Source of the DNA: Diploscapter coronatus
Taxonomy: Eukaryota > Nematoda > Chromadorea > Rhabditida > Rhabditidae
Assembly: GCA_964036155.1 (NCBI GenBank)
Contig: OZ038423.1
Coordinates: 37,525,249 to 37,589,248, forward strand
Direction of reading: 5' to 3'
Length of the DNA stretch: 64,000 nucleotides
Position 1 is the first letter of the stretch; the number at the start of each line of letters is the position of its first letter. A program made the translations under genes and the position numbers. Below the pieces are notes generated by a model. The model was not told the DNA's origin. It did no database searches and saw only the letters and a program-made list of their open reading frames with translations. Of this stretch, positions 36,989-48,799 are shown in pieces.

Positions 36989-37723
36989 ACACCACAGGAA
37001 GTGCGTATTCGCGAAAGTGGAAATTTCGATAAAACGCGAAATTTCGTAGGGACGATTTTTCTTTCCTACTCTAATCTCTCGAGTGCTTTGAAATTTCCAA
37101 CTTTCTCCTTCTGTACAAAAACACAATTGAATCTCATTCCGTCTTTGCAATCATTCATTTATCAACCTTAATTTATTTTGATTGAAAAATCTTCATTTTT
37201 AAATACCACTCCAAACATAGTTGACAGAATTCTGTTCTGTCATCTTTCAATTCACTTTGTACCGATATTTTAACGCAATTTCTTCATATAAAACGAAATT
37301 AAATTTCATTTTTATTATCCCAAGAAATTTCGAATGTTTTAATTTTTTCGAATTAATAGAATGATGGTTAGAAAAAGCTTGAGTTTGGTTGTGAATGACA
37401 CCTACACCTCTCCACTTGCACTAAATTTTAAACGTTGTGTTCTTTTAGTTGATGAACGGACGACAATCCAGAAGTCAAGAGAAGAGAAAAATGGGCGAAA
37501 GATGATGATTTTCTGCTGGATTCTCCTCGATGGAGTGTAAGGCACGAAATGAGGTGACTAGATTGCGAGTATGTAGGCATTGACAGAAAATGATGGGAGC
37601 TGGACTTTTTCTAGATTTTGAGTAGGATTTTAGAAACTTGTAATTTTGAAAATTCTGTAAAGTCTGATTTGGACACATTTAATAAACTCGTTCAATTAAT
37701 TCTGAACTTCACTAGCAATTATC
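36989..37723. other. 3' region of the MBD2/3-like gene
   Basis: AT-rich, with several AATAAA-like words. No gene was recognised between the stop and the palindromic element at 37724. Confidence 0.35.
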
Positions 37724-37829
37724 AGGGCTGGGATTCAAGTAAAATTACACCCCCCTGTAAAACCATTTACAGGGGGGTGTAAAATTTACAATTACAGGGG
37801 GGTGTAAATTTTACTTGAATCCCAGCCCA
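37724..37829. mobile_element. Near-perfect palindromic element with hAT-like ends
   Basis: The arms start GGGCTGGGATTCAAGTAAAA and continue through TTACACCCCCCTGTAA, with one extra T in one arm, so about 36 of 37 bp match. A third copy of the 16-bp TTACAGGGGGGTGTAA-type word lies in the loop. The outer CAGGGCTGGG resembles termini of hAT elements. No clear 8-bp target duplication is visible. It is non-coding and sits between two convergent genes. Confidence 0.7.
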
Positions 37830-38220
37830 GAAAATTTTATTGCGTATCAGAAAGTCGGAAAATGGTCTATGATAGAAATTAGGCAGATCTTGAATGATAG
37901 GTAGTTGGAATGAACCCGTAGTAGAAAGATAAATTGAGATGAGAAGTAAACGTTAATCCCGTAGGCTAGATAAGTTTGGTTTGAAACTCTAGAAGGCAGT
38001 AAATCGAAAAGTTCAGAATAGTGACGGAACAAAATAGAAAAGATCGGATCAGAGTTTTGCTCTTCATTAGTTTGAAATTCAACATGAGATTCTTGAGCAA
38101 ATTCTTCAGAACTAGAAAGTATTCGAGTTGGAATAAAAAATACACAGGGTAGGTCGCAAAGCCATCCTGACTTAATTCCTACCTAATTTCGAATTCTTTA
38201 ACTCTTTAAAATTATGAGAA
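37830..38220. other. Gap before the RNF26-like stop
   Basis: Probable 3' UTR of the minus-strand RNF26-like gene. No ORF or repeat was recognised. Confidence 0.35.
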
Positions 38221-39259
38221 CTAAAAGAAAACGGTAACGCATTCTTCAATCCTCGTTCTGCATAGAGGGCATTGCGGCTCTTGTAATTCAAGTAGAGGGT
38301 TTGCGCAGGTCTCACATAGACACAGGTGATTGCATGGTCGGAGCAAAATGTTCTTCTCGCGAAGCAGACATACGCAGCACTGCGTTCGCTCGGCATTTCG
38401 AATTTCGTCCAGGGATCTGAAAGACGATTGTTAGGCTGATTTGCTTTTAGAAAATTAGTTCTTGAATTTCAAAATAGGAATCAAGACTGATCGAAGTTCG
38501 GAATTTTAATGTATTAAAGTTCGAAATAGAATTCAGGACAGGTCAGAGTTGAAAATTTTGATTTTTTCAACTAAACATTTGAGTAAGACTCGAAGTGAAT
38601 TTAATTGTGCCGTTTTGCAAACCTCCGCTGATTCGTTCCAATCTGAGCTAGCTTTTCCCCCTTTTTGACGCCTTTCGGAGGCGAGAATATCTCGACCGTC
38701 CTTCGAATCGGCTCTGCTCGTCTATCGATCGTCTCGATAAATCCAAGCAGCCAACGAATCGGGTGAAGTAGAAATTCAACAACTCGGGTTACGGTTCGGA
38801 CCTAAACATGGCATTTTTAGGCTTCTTTTATTCATAGAATCAGATAAAGATTTGAAAATAAAAAAAGGTTTAGGGTGAAACTTTAACACAAGTTTTTAGT
38901 TTAGATTTTGGTTTTCATTTCATTCATAGTCGTCAAACTTGAATTGAATTACCTGTGGAAATATCAAACTGAGCACTGAGTAAATTAGCGACAATCCATA
39001 GGGAATGAGCGTGTAGAGAATGTACTAAAATTTGTTTATCATCTTTCGAAAACAATTGAAATTATACCTGCACAATATTGCACCTAGCGACTCGTTGAAT
39101 AGCAAAAGCAATAATGATAAAGAATCCGAGTACGAATACAGATATGTAGGGATGCGCGGTGGTGAACCAATGCAAGAATCTCAGCGGCGACAAAACTATG
39201 GCTACGAAAAAATTCCAAACTTGTAAGGGCACTGCTAGAATTATGTCAGTCAGCGTCAT
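38221..39259 (-). CDS. RNF26-like membrane-anchored C3HC5 RING protein
   Basis: Four minus-strand exons (39068-39259, 38953-39024, 38623-38801, 38221-38416) encode about 212 residues. The N-terminal half has three hydrophobic segments, including YISVFVLGFFIIIAFAIQ and YILYTLIPYGLSLIY. A basic linker follows. The C-terminal RING reads CCVC...RPCNHLCLCETC...CPLC, so the ligand pattern is C3HC5. The protein ends within 12 residues of the RING (EECVTVFF), as RNF26 does (TLNVYL-type tail). RNF26 is an ER E3 ligase that positions endosomes and modifies STING in vertebrates. This copy is shorter, with fewer spans, so orthology is likely but not certain. The C3HC5 RING of MUL1 and IAPs is a weaker alternative. 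Confidence 0.75.
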
Positions 39260-39590
39260 TTTTGCGGTTGAATGAAGGAGGCTTTATTGTTGAGCAAACA
39301 TGTCGAAATTTTGTATGCTGCAATACTGCACCAAACAGTGGCGTAGGCTGTTGGTGCAATAAGAAGAGGGGGATAAAGAAATAGCTACAGGAAAAAATCG
39401 CACTATACGAAAAAGATAGGAAATTTTCTGACACCATTTTGAAGGAGCTAAATCCTTGATTTTTAGATATTATAAAAGCTCTAAATTTATTCATGGTAAG
39501 AAGAAATAACATTGGTCTATGCGTGTTGTCTAGAGACTTGTAAGAGAATGAACGCACTTCTTTCCTGTTTTAGCTAGAAGGATTCACTCA
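39260..39590. other. Gap between RNF26-like start and next minus-strand stop
   Basis: About 330 bp, AT-rich. It must hold the 5' end of the RNF26-like gene and the 3' UTR of the gene upstream. No other feature was recognised. Confidence 0.3.
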
Positions 39591-42500
39591 TCATCGAATC
39601 GTGCCTCTTATTTCTGTTTCGGAGCGCCTCTCGTGGTTCTTGCCATTGATCTGGAAATTATCAATCATAAAATTTTATAAATTTTAATATCTAAAACGAG
39701 AAAATTCAATTAGGAATAGGTCGAAATTGAAATTTGTAAGGTGGTAATCAGAAATTGCATGAAATTAGAATGAGTCGGAATCAGAAATTATAAAATTAAA
39801 ATTTTTCAAACTGAATTTACAAAATCTAGGAATAAAAATGAGAATTGCAATTTTTAATCTCACCTTCTTGGGCTTGATCGAAACTGTATCTGATTGATTG
39901 ATGAGTTTGTCGCTGGATCGGAGAGCCGGTTCGTTGAATTCCCAACTGTTGTCGTCCATAACTTCGTGGGAAAATTTCTTGGCCTCATACAATCCATCTG
40001 CAATTTTTGAATTGTTCGAAAATTCTGAAATGACCAGATTTTTCGTGGTTTGTTTTAATAGAAGTTCAATGATGGTATTTTTGCTAAGAATTTCATGCTA
40101 AACTCATGCTAAGCATGAGCTCTAGCCCGACTTAAAAGTTCGTTCTTGTCTTCATTTATCGAAGCGAGTTCTTTCCCTTGAATATTTCTTTCGATAATCG
40201 GTATTAATTTATGACCTATTTTAACTAAAGTCTAACTGCTTGGAAACTTACAAAAATGAGCAATTCTTTAATGAGATCTTATCAATAAATGTCAGTTTGA
40301 TTTTTTCATTCAATAAATTTGAATTTTAAGACTTTCTGCTAAATAATGAACGGCAGATGTTAATTATAATGGCTCGATGATAGAAAAATTTCTGATTAAT
40401 TCTAGGGAACCGGCATAAAAATTAACAATTAAAACAGCTTCTCTTTGTAAATTAGGGCTGTCATCTGATTAACTCAACTGTAGAATTGAAGTGTGAAGTA
40501 TCGAATACGTTTTCTGTCTTTCCTTGAATGATCCCGTTCTATACATAAAAGCCCGTTGAATATGAAAGAAATGAGTTTATTTGGGCGGTAAAGGTCGAAT
40601 TGAAAAATCAAAGAAAGTCTTCGAGGAAATTATCAATGAATTTCCGAAATTTCTGATAGAATGGAACAAAAATATTTGATAAATTGTGAAGAATCGCTTT
40701 TTAATGATAGAATCAGTGCGACAATCATCCACGGAAATGTCAGAAAATGATCAGACTTCTCTGTTCACAGATTGCCGATATCATACTGTATCACGATATT
40801 CTTCAGTTGTAAGGAGCTCATAGAGACCTCGATATAGGTCTCATAGACAATGACAAAACTACTTTGTGCATGGAATTACTGTTTTAGAACTCATACGATG
40901 GGCAGGAATGTTGGCGGTGCAGTAAGATGACGTACTGCAAACTTTTCCAAAAATCTCACACTGCTCACATCACATCCCAATGAAAATCAACTGCACCGCA
41001 AACAACCCTGATGATGAGTTATGCACGATTTCAGCACATGATCTAATTTCTAACTAATTAATTTTTGAACTAGGAAACAAATCCTAACGCAGGTGCAATT
41101 TTTAATTACCTGAAAAGTCTATCTTCTAAACGAGTACTATAAATACCGAAGCTAAGTTCCTAAGAAACGTCTTGCACTGTTACTCGATCTATTTCAAGTT
41201 TTGCCATCTTTATTTCGAAAGCGCCACCCTTTCTAAATAGTACTGTATTGAGAACATTTTTCTCAAATTGTTATTCTATAGATTTATTATTATCACTAGA
41301 GAAATAACTCGCAGAGTCGAATGGAGTGCCATGAACTTACGTCTAATACAACGGATTATGAAATTTGTGAAGGTGAATTAATTTTTCAGTTTACTTATTC
41401 TTACATACTATTCTGCATTATTTTTTTTATAAACTTCGGTAACAATTTACTATTTTAGAACTTTCACCATCAAATACATTACTTTACAACCTCATCATTG
41501 CGTGGAAAAATACCATACTTCGTCGAGATATATTTGATGCAGGTTAGTTAAATAGTTTTATATCGATATTATCTTCAAAAAATAAATTCATCTATAGGGT
41601 ATCAAATCGAGGCCATTTTGTATAGCATCGTATTAATTCCGACTTTTATCGGCATATTTATGGTATATCGGTTATTTCGAAAACGTGGGAATTTTTCACA
41701 ATTCGAAAAATTAATAGCCATCTTACTCATTCTAAAGATACTCCTTTTTATCTGTTCATTGATAAATGTAAGTTTTATACTATTATTATTTTATGATGCA
41801 ATTTTCAACATATGCATTGAAGCAGGATAATACTTTAGTTTTCGTTTATGATTTATGGTTACGTTCTGTCCTTTTGCTGCCGACATGTTAACAACTTCGA
41901 GGTAACATAATTTAAAATTTTAGCCACGTGTATCAGTCAATATTTATCTACAGTTTAAGCGAATCGTTTAAAATATCATCTACGTTGCTACAGAAAAGTG
42001 TCAACATTTTGTGAAATAGTATGGATCATATTATTGTAGTGTTCCATACATTATTTCGCCATAATGTCTCTACTTTTCTGTCGCAATTTTTCCAAATAAC
42101 ATATATCACTTTATTTTATATATAAAGTTAACTTAAATCTAATATAGTTAAAATTTTGCATTGGCAACTGACAAATGGAATTGTAGGCAATATTGCGTGA
42201 TTTCTTTGATATTTATCGAGGTGCATGGTTAACGATGCCCATAAGATTCGTTTCGACTGAAGCTACGATACATAGAGCTAGGACATTTTCACTGTTAGAA
42301 ATTCTTCTACATGTTATGTCAGTTTTGACACAAAATGATTCAATTTAGTCACCGTAACGAAAAACTAACCAAGTTATTTTCTATTATATTTTGGATATTG
42401 GCCGGATTTCATATTATTTTTGGTTGTATACCCGACCTAATTTATTTGGCAATTAAGTGGTTGGGCATTTATCAAATTGTGGCTACTGTTGATATGCAAT

Positions 42501-45500
42501 TATATGTAATGGCTCTTCTTCAGTGGATTGTAAGTTAAACGAATATTATCAAAATAAAAATTATTAATGTCAATTATGTAGATAATTTTAGGATCTTTAC
42601 GAGACAATAGTTCTGGGCATAGCAAGTTGTGCTCAGACGATAATTAGCATTGTCGCGTTTATTTATCTAAAGCGGTGTTTTAAGTCGTATGGCAATCTGA
42701 GCCAAAATGCAAGAAATGCTGAACGACGTTTAAATCGCTGGCTAATGGTGCATGTAAGTTAGCCCGATCAATGTTGCACCATATTATGTTGAAAATGAAT
42801 ATGTATAACGTTTAGATTTCATGCGAATTGGTAACAAATAATTCAAATATTGTTGAACTATACCGTTTTTGCAATGTTTGGGACGATCAGAATCGGGACT
42901 ATATAAGTAGGATGTTCTCTTAATCTTTTAACTTCGGTATCTTAAACATCCTGTGTAAAACCAATTACGTTTTCGTTATAATAATTTTCCATATATAACG
43001 AGTCTGTTAAGAGGACGAATCTGTAAAGAATTGATTTCTCAAACTTGGGTAATACACCAAATCACACATTCGTTTATATTTATAACCAATCTCTGGTTTA
43101 AAACACCGAGATTCGATATATTTTAAAACGCTCTTTACCCAAAAGAACGACGGTATCGAAAGAGTTTGTTCGAAACAATGAAAATTGTTCACGACTCAAT
43201 GAAAAATAGCATAAATTAACTAGTTTCATAGCTTCAAAGTTAGAAGTTTGAGAGAACTTACTAGAATATTTTAGATATATGTTTTCCCGACGATGCACCC
43301 TTGTTAAACGATGTGATATTTTATATAGTCGTAAGCATTATTAATAACAAATTTTCATATTAACTAACAAAAGAAATAGAAAGACTTGTTTTACCAACAT
43401 ACATCCTGAAAATGTGCGCTGAGAAATCCTAAAGGAACGTTCGAAATAGTGAATCCTTCGACCTTACCATTATTTACATAAACGATAATAATTTTTGCAT
43501 CGGATAGGAGGCACATGAATGTTACTTTTAATTTTGAGAATAGAGCTCGGCTAATCGTGCTTCAAGGAACCAAAATACCCCTTTCGCGTTATGTGCTTAG
43601 AAAGGGCAACTGTAAAATTAGGAATTGTTTTCTGAATAAACCTTGAGCAGTATACTTTTCCAACATAAGAAATGGGTCTACACTAGGATATTTAATTTCC
43701 TACCAAGAAAGCATTTTAAAATTTTCAGGTCATTTGTCAATTTATATACCAATATGGACCATTCCTCCAAATAATTCCCCTGTTTCTCTTAGTGAGAGGA
43801 TTGATCAAGGTAGTTTATTCACATGTGCATATAAAAGAAAAGGGACAATTTTAGACGAACAACACTACTGTATCGCCGACTAATAAAGGATTAGTCAAAG
43901 TTATTAAAGTTACACCTCATGGTTCGAAGCAACTGCACTCGAGTGGTATTCAACCGTACTCAAGTGGTATTTGATCATCATGAGCCAAAAGACTGACCTG
44001 AAATTATGGTCAAATGTGGCAAGACGTTCTATATATTAGGAAAAGTTTGTACAGCTTACGACTACTTAGTTTTTTCTTAATTGAAGTGATTTATTCATTT
44101 TGCTTTACTAATTCAAATGCATTCCGAAAATTTGTCTAATTTGTCGACTGTTCAATAAAACATTGCTTATTCATTCTGTTAGAAGATAGCTGATATCAGA
44201 GTGTAGCATCTTGTTTTGTAAGATAAAATTCATACATTACTGGTGCCAGAATAGTTTACGTACATCAATTATCCTATTAAAATCACCTTGTGGGCATCTG
44301 AAACTTTGAACTAATTTTAATTGAAACAATACTACTACCTACAAAGTATTAATTTGAATGAAGAAACTCCGTCGGAAAAAGCTAGCTTTAAGAGTGAATG
44401 TTAATAAAAACCAAATTCTTAGCAAAATGATTTGAATTTTGTTATGATTCAATAACACTAAAATTTCAATCGCTAATAAACAAGAGAAATAAGAAATTAG
44501 TTGTCGACAAATGGATACGTTTATGAAATAAAATAATTAAATCAATCATCTACGTCGAAAAATACCGGTAAAAGTAATATAAATAGGTCAAACTCTTGCC
44601 AGTAATGACCTCATTCTATGCAAGAGGTCATTCTAGAATGAACTCTTCCCTTCGTACAGCCGTTTTGGGCTCATCCTACTGGCATGAGATGAGAAATATT
44701 AGGGAAAAGGAAGGGAGTTTCTAGTCCGACTTAAAAGTTCGTGCTAAAAGATTAAAATACCACCACAGAAATTACAAAAAAAAAAAATCATTTGGGAAGT
44801 TCCTTGTTCAAATTTGGTTAGAACTTTGTCTAGAATGATCAGAATATAGTCGTTTTTTCATTCCGATTTCGGAAATTGAAAAAAAAATCTTTTTTAGATT
44901 TTCTTTCCGAAGTTAGCATAAAGCGTTTTACTTGGTGATGTAATAGCAACCGGACTGGAGGCGGGCGTTTGTTCGGCGTTCATTGAATTCTGCATTGCGA
45001 CTTTAACCGATTTGACGACGGGCTCGTTCTCGCCTCTAAAAAAATTATTAATTAAAATAAAGAACTTGGAGATTAGAAAAGATCGGAATTTGAAAAAAAA
45101 TTTCTAATCTGCCGGATGTGAAACTTGGAATTTAAATCGGAATTCGGAAATGTTCTAATTGTCAGAATAGAGAATGTTTTGAATCCAAGTCGAAATTTGG
45201 AAAATCATATAATTGTTGGGGCTAGAAATTTGAATCGGGGACGGAGTTGCGAAAATTTGAAGTCAAACTTACACTGGAGGAGTGCGAAGTTCGCCTAATT
45301 CGGGCTGCGGAGTGCGCATTGTTGGTGTCTGAGTCGTTTGTGGCTCGTTGTTTTTCTTGTCCTTGCCGCTAGCACTCGACTCGATTGGAACAGCCACGTG
45401 GAGCGGGTTTGCGTAGGCTGGAGATTTGTTTGGTAAAATGAATCTTTAAAAGAGAAGCGTGATTTGATAAAATTGCAACTAACTTCTAGAAATTTGACCT

Positions 45501-45882
45501 TCAACTTCAAATTCGCTATATTAAGAATTGACAAAGGAAACTACCTGTGTCGGACGCCAAATCGTTTGAATTTTTTTTAGCAATTACTATGACGAGATGG
45601 CGAGACCTATAGTAGTTAGAGATAGATAAAGGTGAGAAGGAAAGTAGGACGAAATAGTGTGGAAAAGATAGGTCCGTCATCTCGTCAGCTAGCAGTTGTC
45701 GCCTACAACTCCTGAAATGCCGATTTTTTCGCTAGATAGCTTGGAGATGGTCATAGAAACATATCCTGAACGTTACATTAAATTAACACATCGCGTGAAT
45801 TTTCTAGAATCACTTTTATTCGAGTTTTCACAATACGGACTCTAGGCAAAATGCAAGTGATTTACGCGCGTTGCCGCGACAT
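39591..45882 (-). CDS. Unrecognised Ser/Thr/Pro-rich protein with a 4.9-kb intron hosting another gene
   Basis: Six minus-strand exons join with matching phase throughout: 45866-45882, 45545-45711, 45273-45417, 44932-45035, 39864-39997 and 39591-39650 (627 nt, 208 residues). I do not recognise the product. The middle is low-complexity and polar (TPTMRTPQPELGELRTPPV, then AEQTPASSPVAITSP). The C-terminal third has FSHEVMDDNSWEFNEPALRS and ends in a basic ETEIRGTIR. No signal peptide or domain is evident. One hydrophobic stretch (HLVIVIA) lies in exon 2. Exon 2 is open across the family A element at 45589-45687, so the first 50 residues are the weakest part of the model. The true start could lie downstream. 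The link between the exons at 44932 and 39997 rests on phase and splice consensus only. The alternative is two separate genes, the upstream one stopping at about 44895. Confidence 0.5.
39998..40902. other. 3'-ward part of the large intron
   Basis: AT-rich intron sequence. It contains one copy of a 22-bp direct repeat at 40122-40143, whose mate is at 44721-44742. It also holds a short GAGACCT/AGGTCTC palindrome near 40826-40845. No gene was recognised. Confidence 0.4.
40122..40143 (+). repeat. Direct repeat bounding the nested segment, left copy
   Basis: The core CCGACTTAAAAGTTCGT is preceded by CTAGC. It agrees at 21 of 22 positions with 44721-44742 in the same orientation. The core is itself a near palindrome. 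The two copies are the outer limits of the segment that contains the chemoreceptor-like gene. Confidence 0.6.
40903..41010. mobile_element. TIR element, family B copy 3 (related ends)
   Basis: The left end CAGGAATGTTGGCGGTGCAGT and the right end (other strand) CAGGGTTGTTTGCGGTGCAGT agree at 17 of 21 positions. The outer CAGGRNTGTT resembles family B. It lies about 310 bp upstream of the chemoreceptor-like start. Confidence 0.55.
41321..43974 (+). CDS. Nematode chemoreceptor-like multi-span protein, nested in an opposite-strand intron
   Basis: Nine exons with consistent phase: 41321-41372, 41459-41542, 41598-41767, 41839-41901, 42187-42317, 42349-42529, 42592-42753, 43729-43809 and 43855-43974 (347 residues). 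Hydrophobic segments include ILYSIVLIPTFIGIFMVYRLF, then LIAILLILKILLFICSLIN, a third around YRGAWLTMPIRF followed by HRARTF, then FSIIFWILAGFHIIFGCI. A fifth is GIASCAQTIISIVAFIYL, and a last is PFLQIIPLFLLVRGL. The size and layout resemble serpentine receptors of the Sra/Srb superfamily, but I cannot assign a family. No clear seventh helix follows: the last exon is polar (NTTVSPTNKGLVKVIKV). One intron is only 31 bp, which is suspect and could mark decay. Codons are strikingly AT-ending compared with neighbouring genes. The gene lies inside the 4.9-kb intron of the minus-strand gene. Confidence 0.6.
43975..44720. other. Remainder of the large intron
   Basis: AT-rich. It has a hairpin AATGACCTC/GAGGTCATT near 44605-44634 and, further on, the second direct repeat. 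No ORF was recognised. Confidence 0.4.
44721..44742 (+). repeat. Direct repeat bounding the nested segment, right copy
   Basis: Agrees at 21 of 22 positions with 40122-40143, in the same orientation (CTAGTCCGACTTAAAAG onward). It lies about 190 bp from the splice donor of the host exon at 44932. Confidence 0.6.
45589..45687. mobile_element. Short TIR element, family A copy 3, overlapping a predicted exon
   Basis: The ends ATGACGAGATGGCGAGACCTAT and ATAGGTCCGTCATCTCGTCA are inverted repeats with a few mismatches. Read on the minus strand, the interior has CTTTTCCACACTATTTCG and TATCTCTAACTACTATAG, the family A words. It is the best-preserved of the three copies. It lies about 290 bp upstream of the eIF3e start and inside predicted exon 2 of the divergent minus-strand gene. 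Confidence 0.7.
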
Positions 45883-45973
45883 TTTGCGTTCGCTTGATAT
45901 TCCCTATTCAGCTTTAATTTAATAAAACGGCTATTTTATTTTAATTTATCGTATTAAATCATAGGTAGTAGAA

Positions 45974-48203
45974 ATGGCTGAGTACGACTTGACCCAGAAG
46001 ATGGCTCCGTTTTTGGACCTGCATTTGATCATTCCATTATTGGAGTTTATCGAGCCGAGAAAGGTCGGGCCTAACTTATGAAATTTTGTATTTTAATTTA
46101 GATTGTGACTAAAAACCTTTTTTAGATATAAATTAGCGTAATTTAGCTTTATGAAGAGAAATCGTTGGTGGAAATGCACAGAAATGTGCTCTCGAGGACG
46201 AACATGATCGACAGTCTCATTGAAACTTACACAGGCCGACAAGTTGAATTATTCTCGTTTTTAAATTTTTATTTTGTAAAATAGGTGCCCCCAGAGCTAG
46301 AGTTGCGGAGAAACGAGATTCTGAAAGAGCGTGATTTGCTCAAGTCGAAGGTATTTGAGTTAGAAATATCTTGAGAAGAATTAGTCAATCCAGGTGGATT
46401 CCGTCGTCGAGATTCTGGAGCTAGACGCCGTCAAGGACATGATGGAGTCGACTCGCGAACGCGACGGCAACAACAAGATTCTGGAGTATCTCCAGACCAA
46501 TCACAATGTAATTCAAATTTGATCAGGCGAAATTTCGAGCATCACAAATTCCAGTTCACGATCGACATGGTGGACACGCTGTTCAAGTACGCCAAATTCT
46601 CGTACGAATGCGGCAACTACACGGCCGCGTCCGTTTGCCTCTACTACTACAGGAACCTGATCCCGCAGCACGATTCCAACTATCTGAACGCGCTCTACGG
46701 AAAGCTCGCCAGTGAAATCCTGCTTCAGGTGGATATTCGGACTTCAGCTTTACGTAGAGTCACATCAAACATTTTGATTTACTCCGATGCAATTTTCCCG
46801 CTAAAAGATTGTGACGAACATGAATTAGTGTTACTGGTCAAAGAAAATGAAATTTGAAGGAGTGGGACCACGCTCGAGACGATCTGGTCAAGCTGCGCGT
46901 CTACATCGACGCGAATCCGTTCGACACCGAGTGGGAGCTCGTCCATCAGCGCGCTTGGCTCCTCCACTGGTCGCTGTTCGTCTACTTCAACTACCCTAAA
47001 GGCAGAGACGAAATCATCGACATGTTCTTGAACCAGCAGGCCTATCTCAACACCATCCAGGTATAAAGCTTGACCAATTCGGTCAGCAATAAGAAAAGTA
47101 GTACGTCAAGTTCCAATGGAATAGTAGTATATGTTTCAAATTATTCATGGATTTCATTGAATATTTATCGCACTACTTGTATTGATTGTCATCATCCATT
47201 ATCCATCATCCGATCAATATATCCAAGTCCAAATTAGGTCCTCTGTCCCCACCTGCTACGCTATCTGGCAGTGGCCGTGGTGACCAGCAAGAACAAGCAG
47301 AAGAATAGTCTCAAGGACCTCATCAAAGTCATCGATATCGTGAGTTTGTTTTCTCTATCTATTCCAAGTAATTAAATCTCTATGTTTCCAGGAACGTCAC
47401 AACTATCAAGACCCAGTGACCGACTTTCTAACCTGTCTCTACATCAAGTACGATTTCGATGAAGCCCAGGAGAAGCTCAGGCAGTGTGAAGAAGTGAGAG
47501 AATTCAAAGTTTATCGAGAAGGTTTCAAAATTAATTTTAGGTCTTGACGAACGACTTCTTCCTGACGGCGTGTCTGCCGGATTTCAGGGAGTCTGCTCGA
47601 CTTCTGATCTTTGAAATGTTCTGCAGAATTCACCAGTGCATCAGCATCGAAATGCTCGCGAGAAGGTTGAATATGAGCCAGGTAAACTGATTATCATTTA
47701 AAAATACATGGCCGAAAGACGAATATATGATAGCATTGTGAGACGATGAGGTCGTGTATTTCCTAAATTGTCAAAAAGTCAAGCTTCTATCTGGTCCAAT
47801 TGTAAAATTCTTTCAGTCGGAGGCAGAACGCTGGATCGTCGATTTGATCAGGAACTACCGAATTGAGGGAGCTAAGATCGACAGTATTCTGGGACAAGTA
47901 AGAAGTTTTTAGGTTCAGAAGCAAATTGCAAACCGCAAGACACGACAAGATGATATGTGAGAAAAGATATCGTATCCAATAATATTATCATCTATTCTAC
48001 GTATCATGTTTTCGGGCGGTTTAGAAATTAACAATTCAAGGAAAAAAGCTAACTTTCTTGCCTAGGTCGTGATGGGCAACAAGAGCATCAGCGTTCACGA
48101 GCAGGTCATGGAGAACACGAAGAGGCTGACTAACCGAGTCCAGCAAATCTCGCTCCAACTCGAAAAGACCAGAATCGAAAGGGGGGTCAAAGTCAATCCA
48201 TAA
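45974..48203 (+). CDS. eif-3.E (EIF3E/INT6): Translation initiation factor 3 subunit E
   Basis: Eleven exons: 45974-46063, 46147-46242, 46285-46350, 46394-46507, 46555-46728, 46860-47060, 47238-47339, 47392-47493, 47541-47681, 47817-47897 and 48066-48203. The product follows eIF3e end to end: [18 protein letters not shown] at the start, [35 protein letters not shown], and [19 protein letters not shown]. The PCI domain has [19 protein letters not shown], then [20 protein letters not shown] and VVMGNKSIS. The helical N-terminal repeats and PCI domain place it in the eIF3 octameric core that binds the 40S ribosome. The C-terminus (VKVNP) is shorter than in vertebrates. Exon 6 uses a GAAG acceptor. 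No abnormality was seen. Confidence 0.95.
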
Positions 48204-48799
48204 TTTCTGCAGGACCTATATTTTATACTGGTTCTTGAAAAGTCTGCCAATCGATTTAGTAATCAAAACATTAAGTTGATAAAGATAAAGAATAACGTCT
48301 GGACGAACTTTCCAAGCACCTTCCGACCAGGATTTGCATTCAATTTTGTTAAACTTACAATGATGATAATGACTAATTAATTTTATTTTCTTGGGATATC
48401 ATTAATTTCAGTAACTATGGTAATTATATATCTATTATTTTTCAATTAATTATCTAAATTTCGTTTTGGTTTGAATTGTTTTGTTTTGTTTTGAAGGAAA
48501 TAAATTTGTTGAAGCGAAAATGGAAAGTGCTAGAGAATTTCGCGCATCCAGATGTGAAAGTTTATAAACAACGAAAAGTTGGGAGGCTTATTCTTCCTGG
48601 ATTTCGGGATAAGTCCTGCCATATCTCTATCCAGACCAAAATCCCTCCTTCGCTATACGCTAACCCAATTTGGAAAACTGCCGAGATATCAGTTTGCATC
48701 TCTCGCTAGAAAAAGCTCAAGTCCTGAAAAGTATCGATCAAATTTTTGAGGCCGAGCAAAATTCGTCTCAATTTATGCTAATTTCTTTAAGTTTTAGGG
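48204..48799. other. Gap between eIF3e and the SPH-like gene
   Basis: An open frame at 48476-48709 lacks splice support and a recognisable product. A TTTTAG three bases before the SPH-like ATG may serve as its leader acceptor. No other feature was seen. Confidence 0.35.

Noticed and set aside
48476..48709. Plus-strand ORF of 77 codons upstream of the SPH-like gene
   Set aside because: Tested as a first exon of the SPH-like gene. The signal-peptide exon at 48800 gives a better, phase-matched model.
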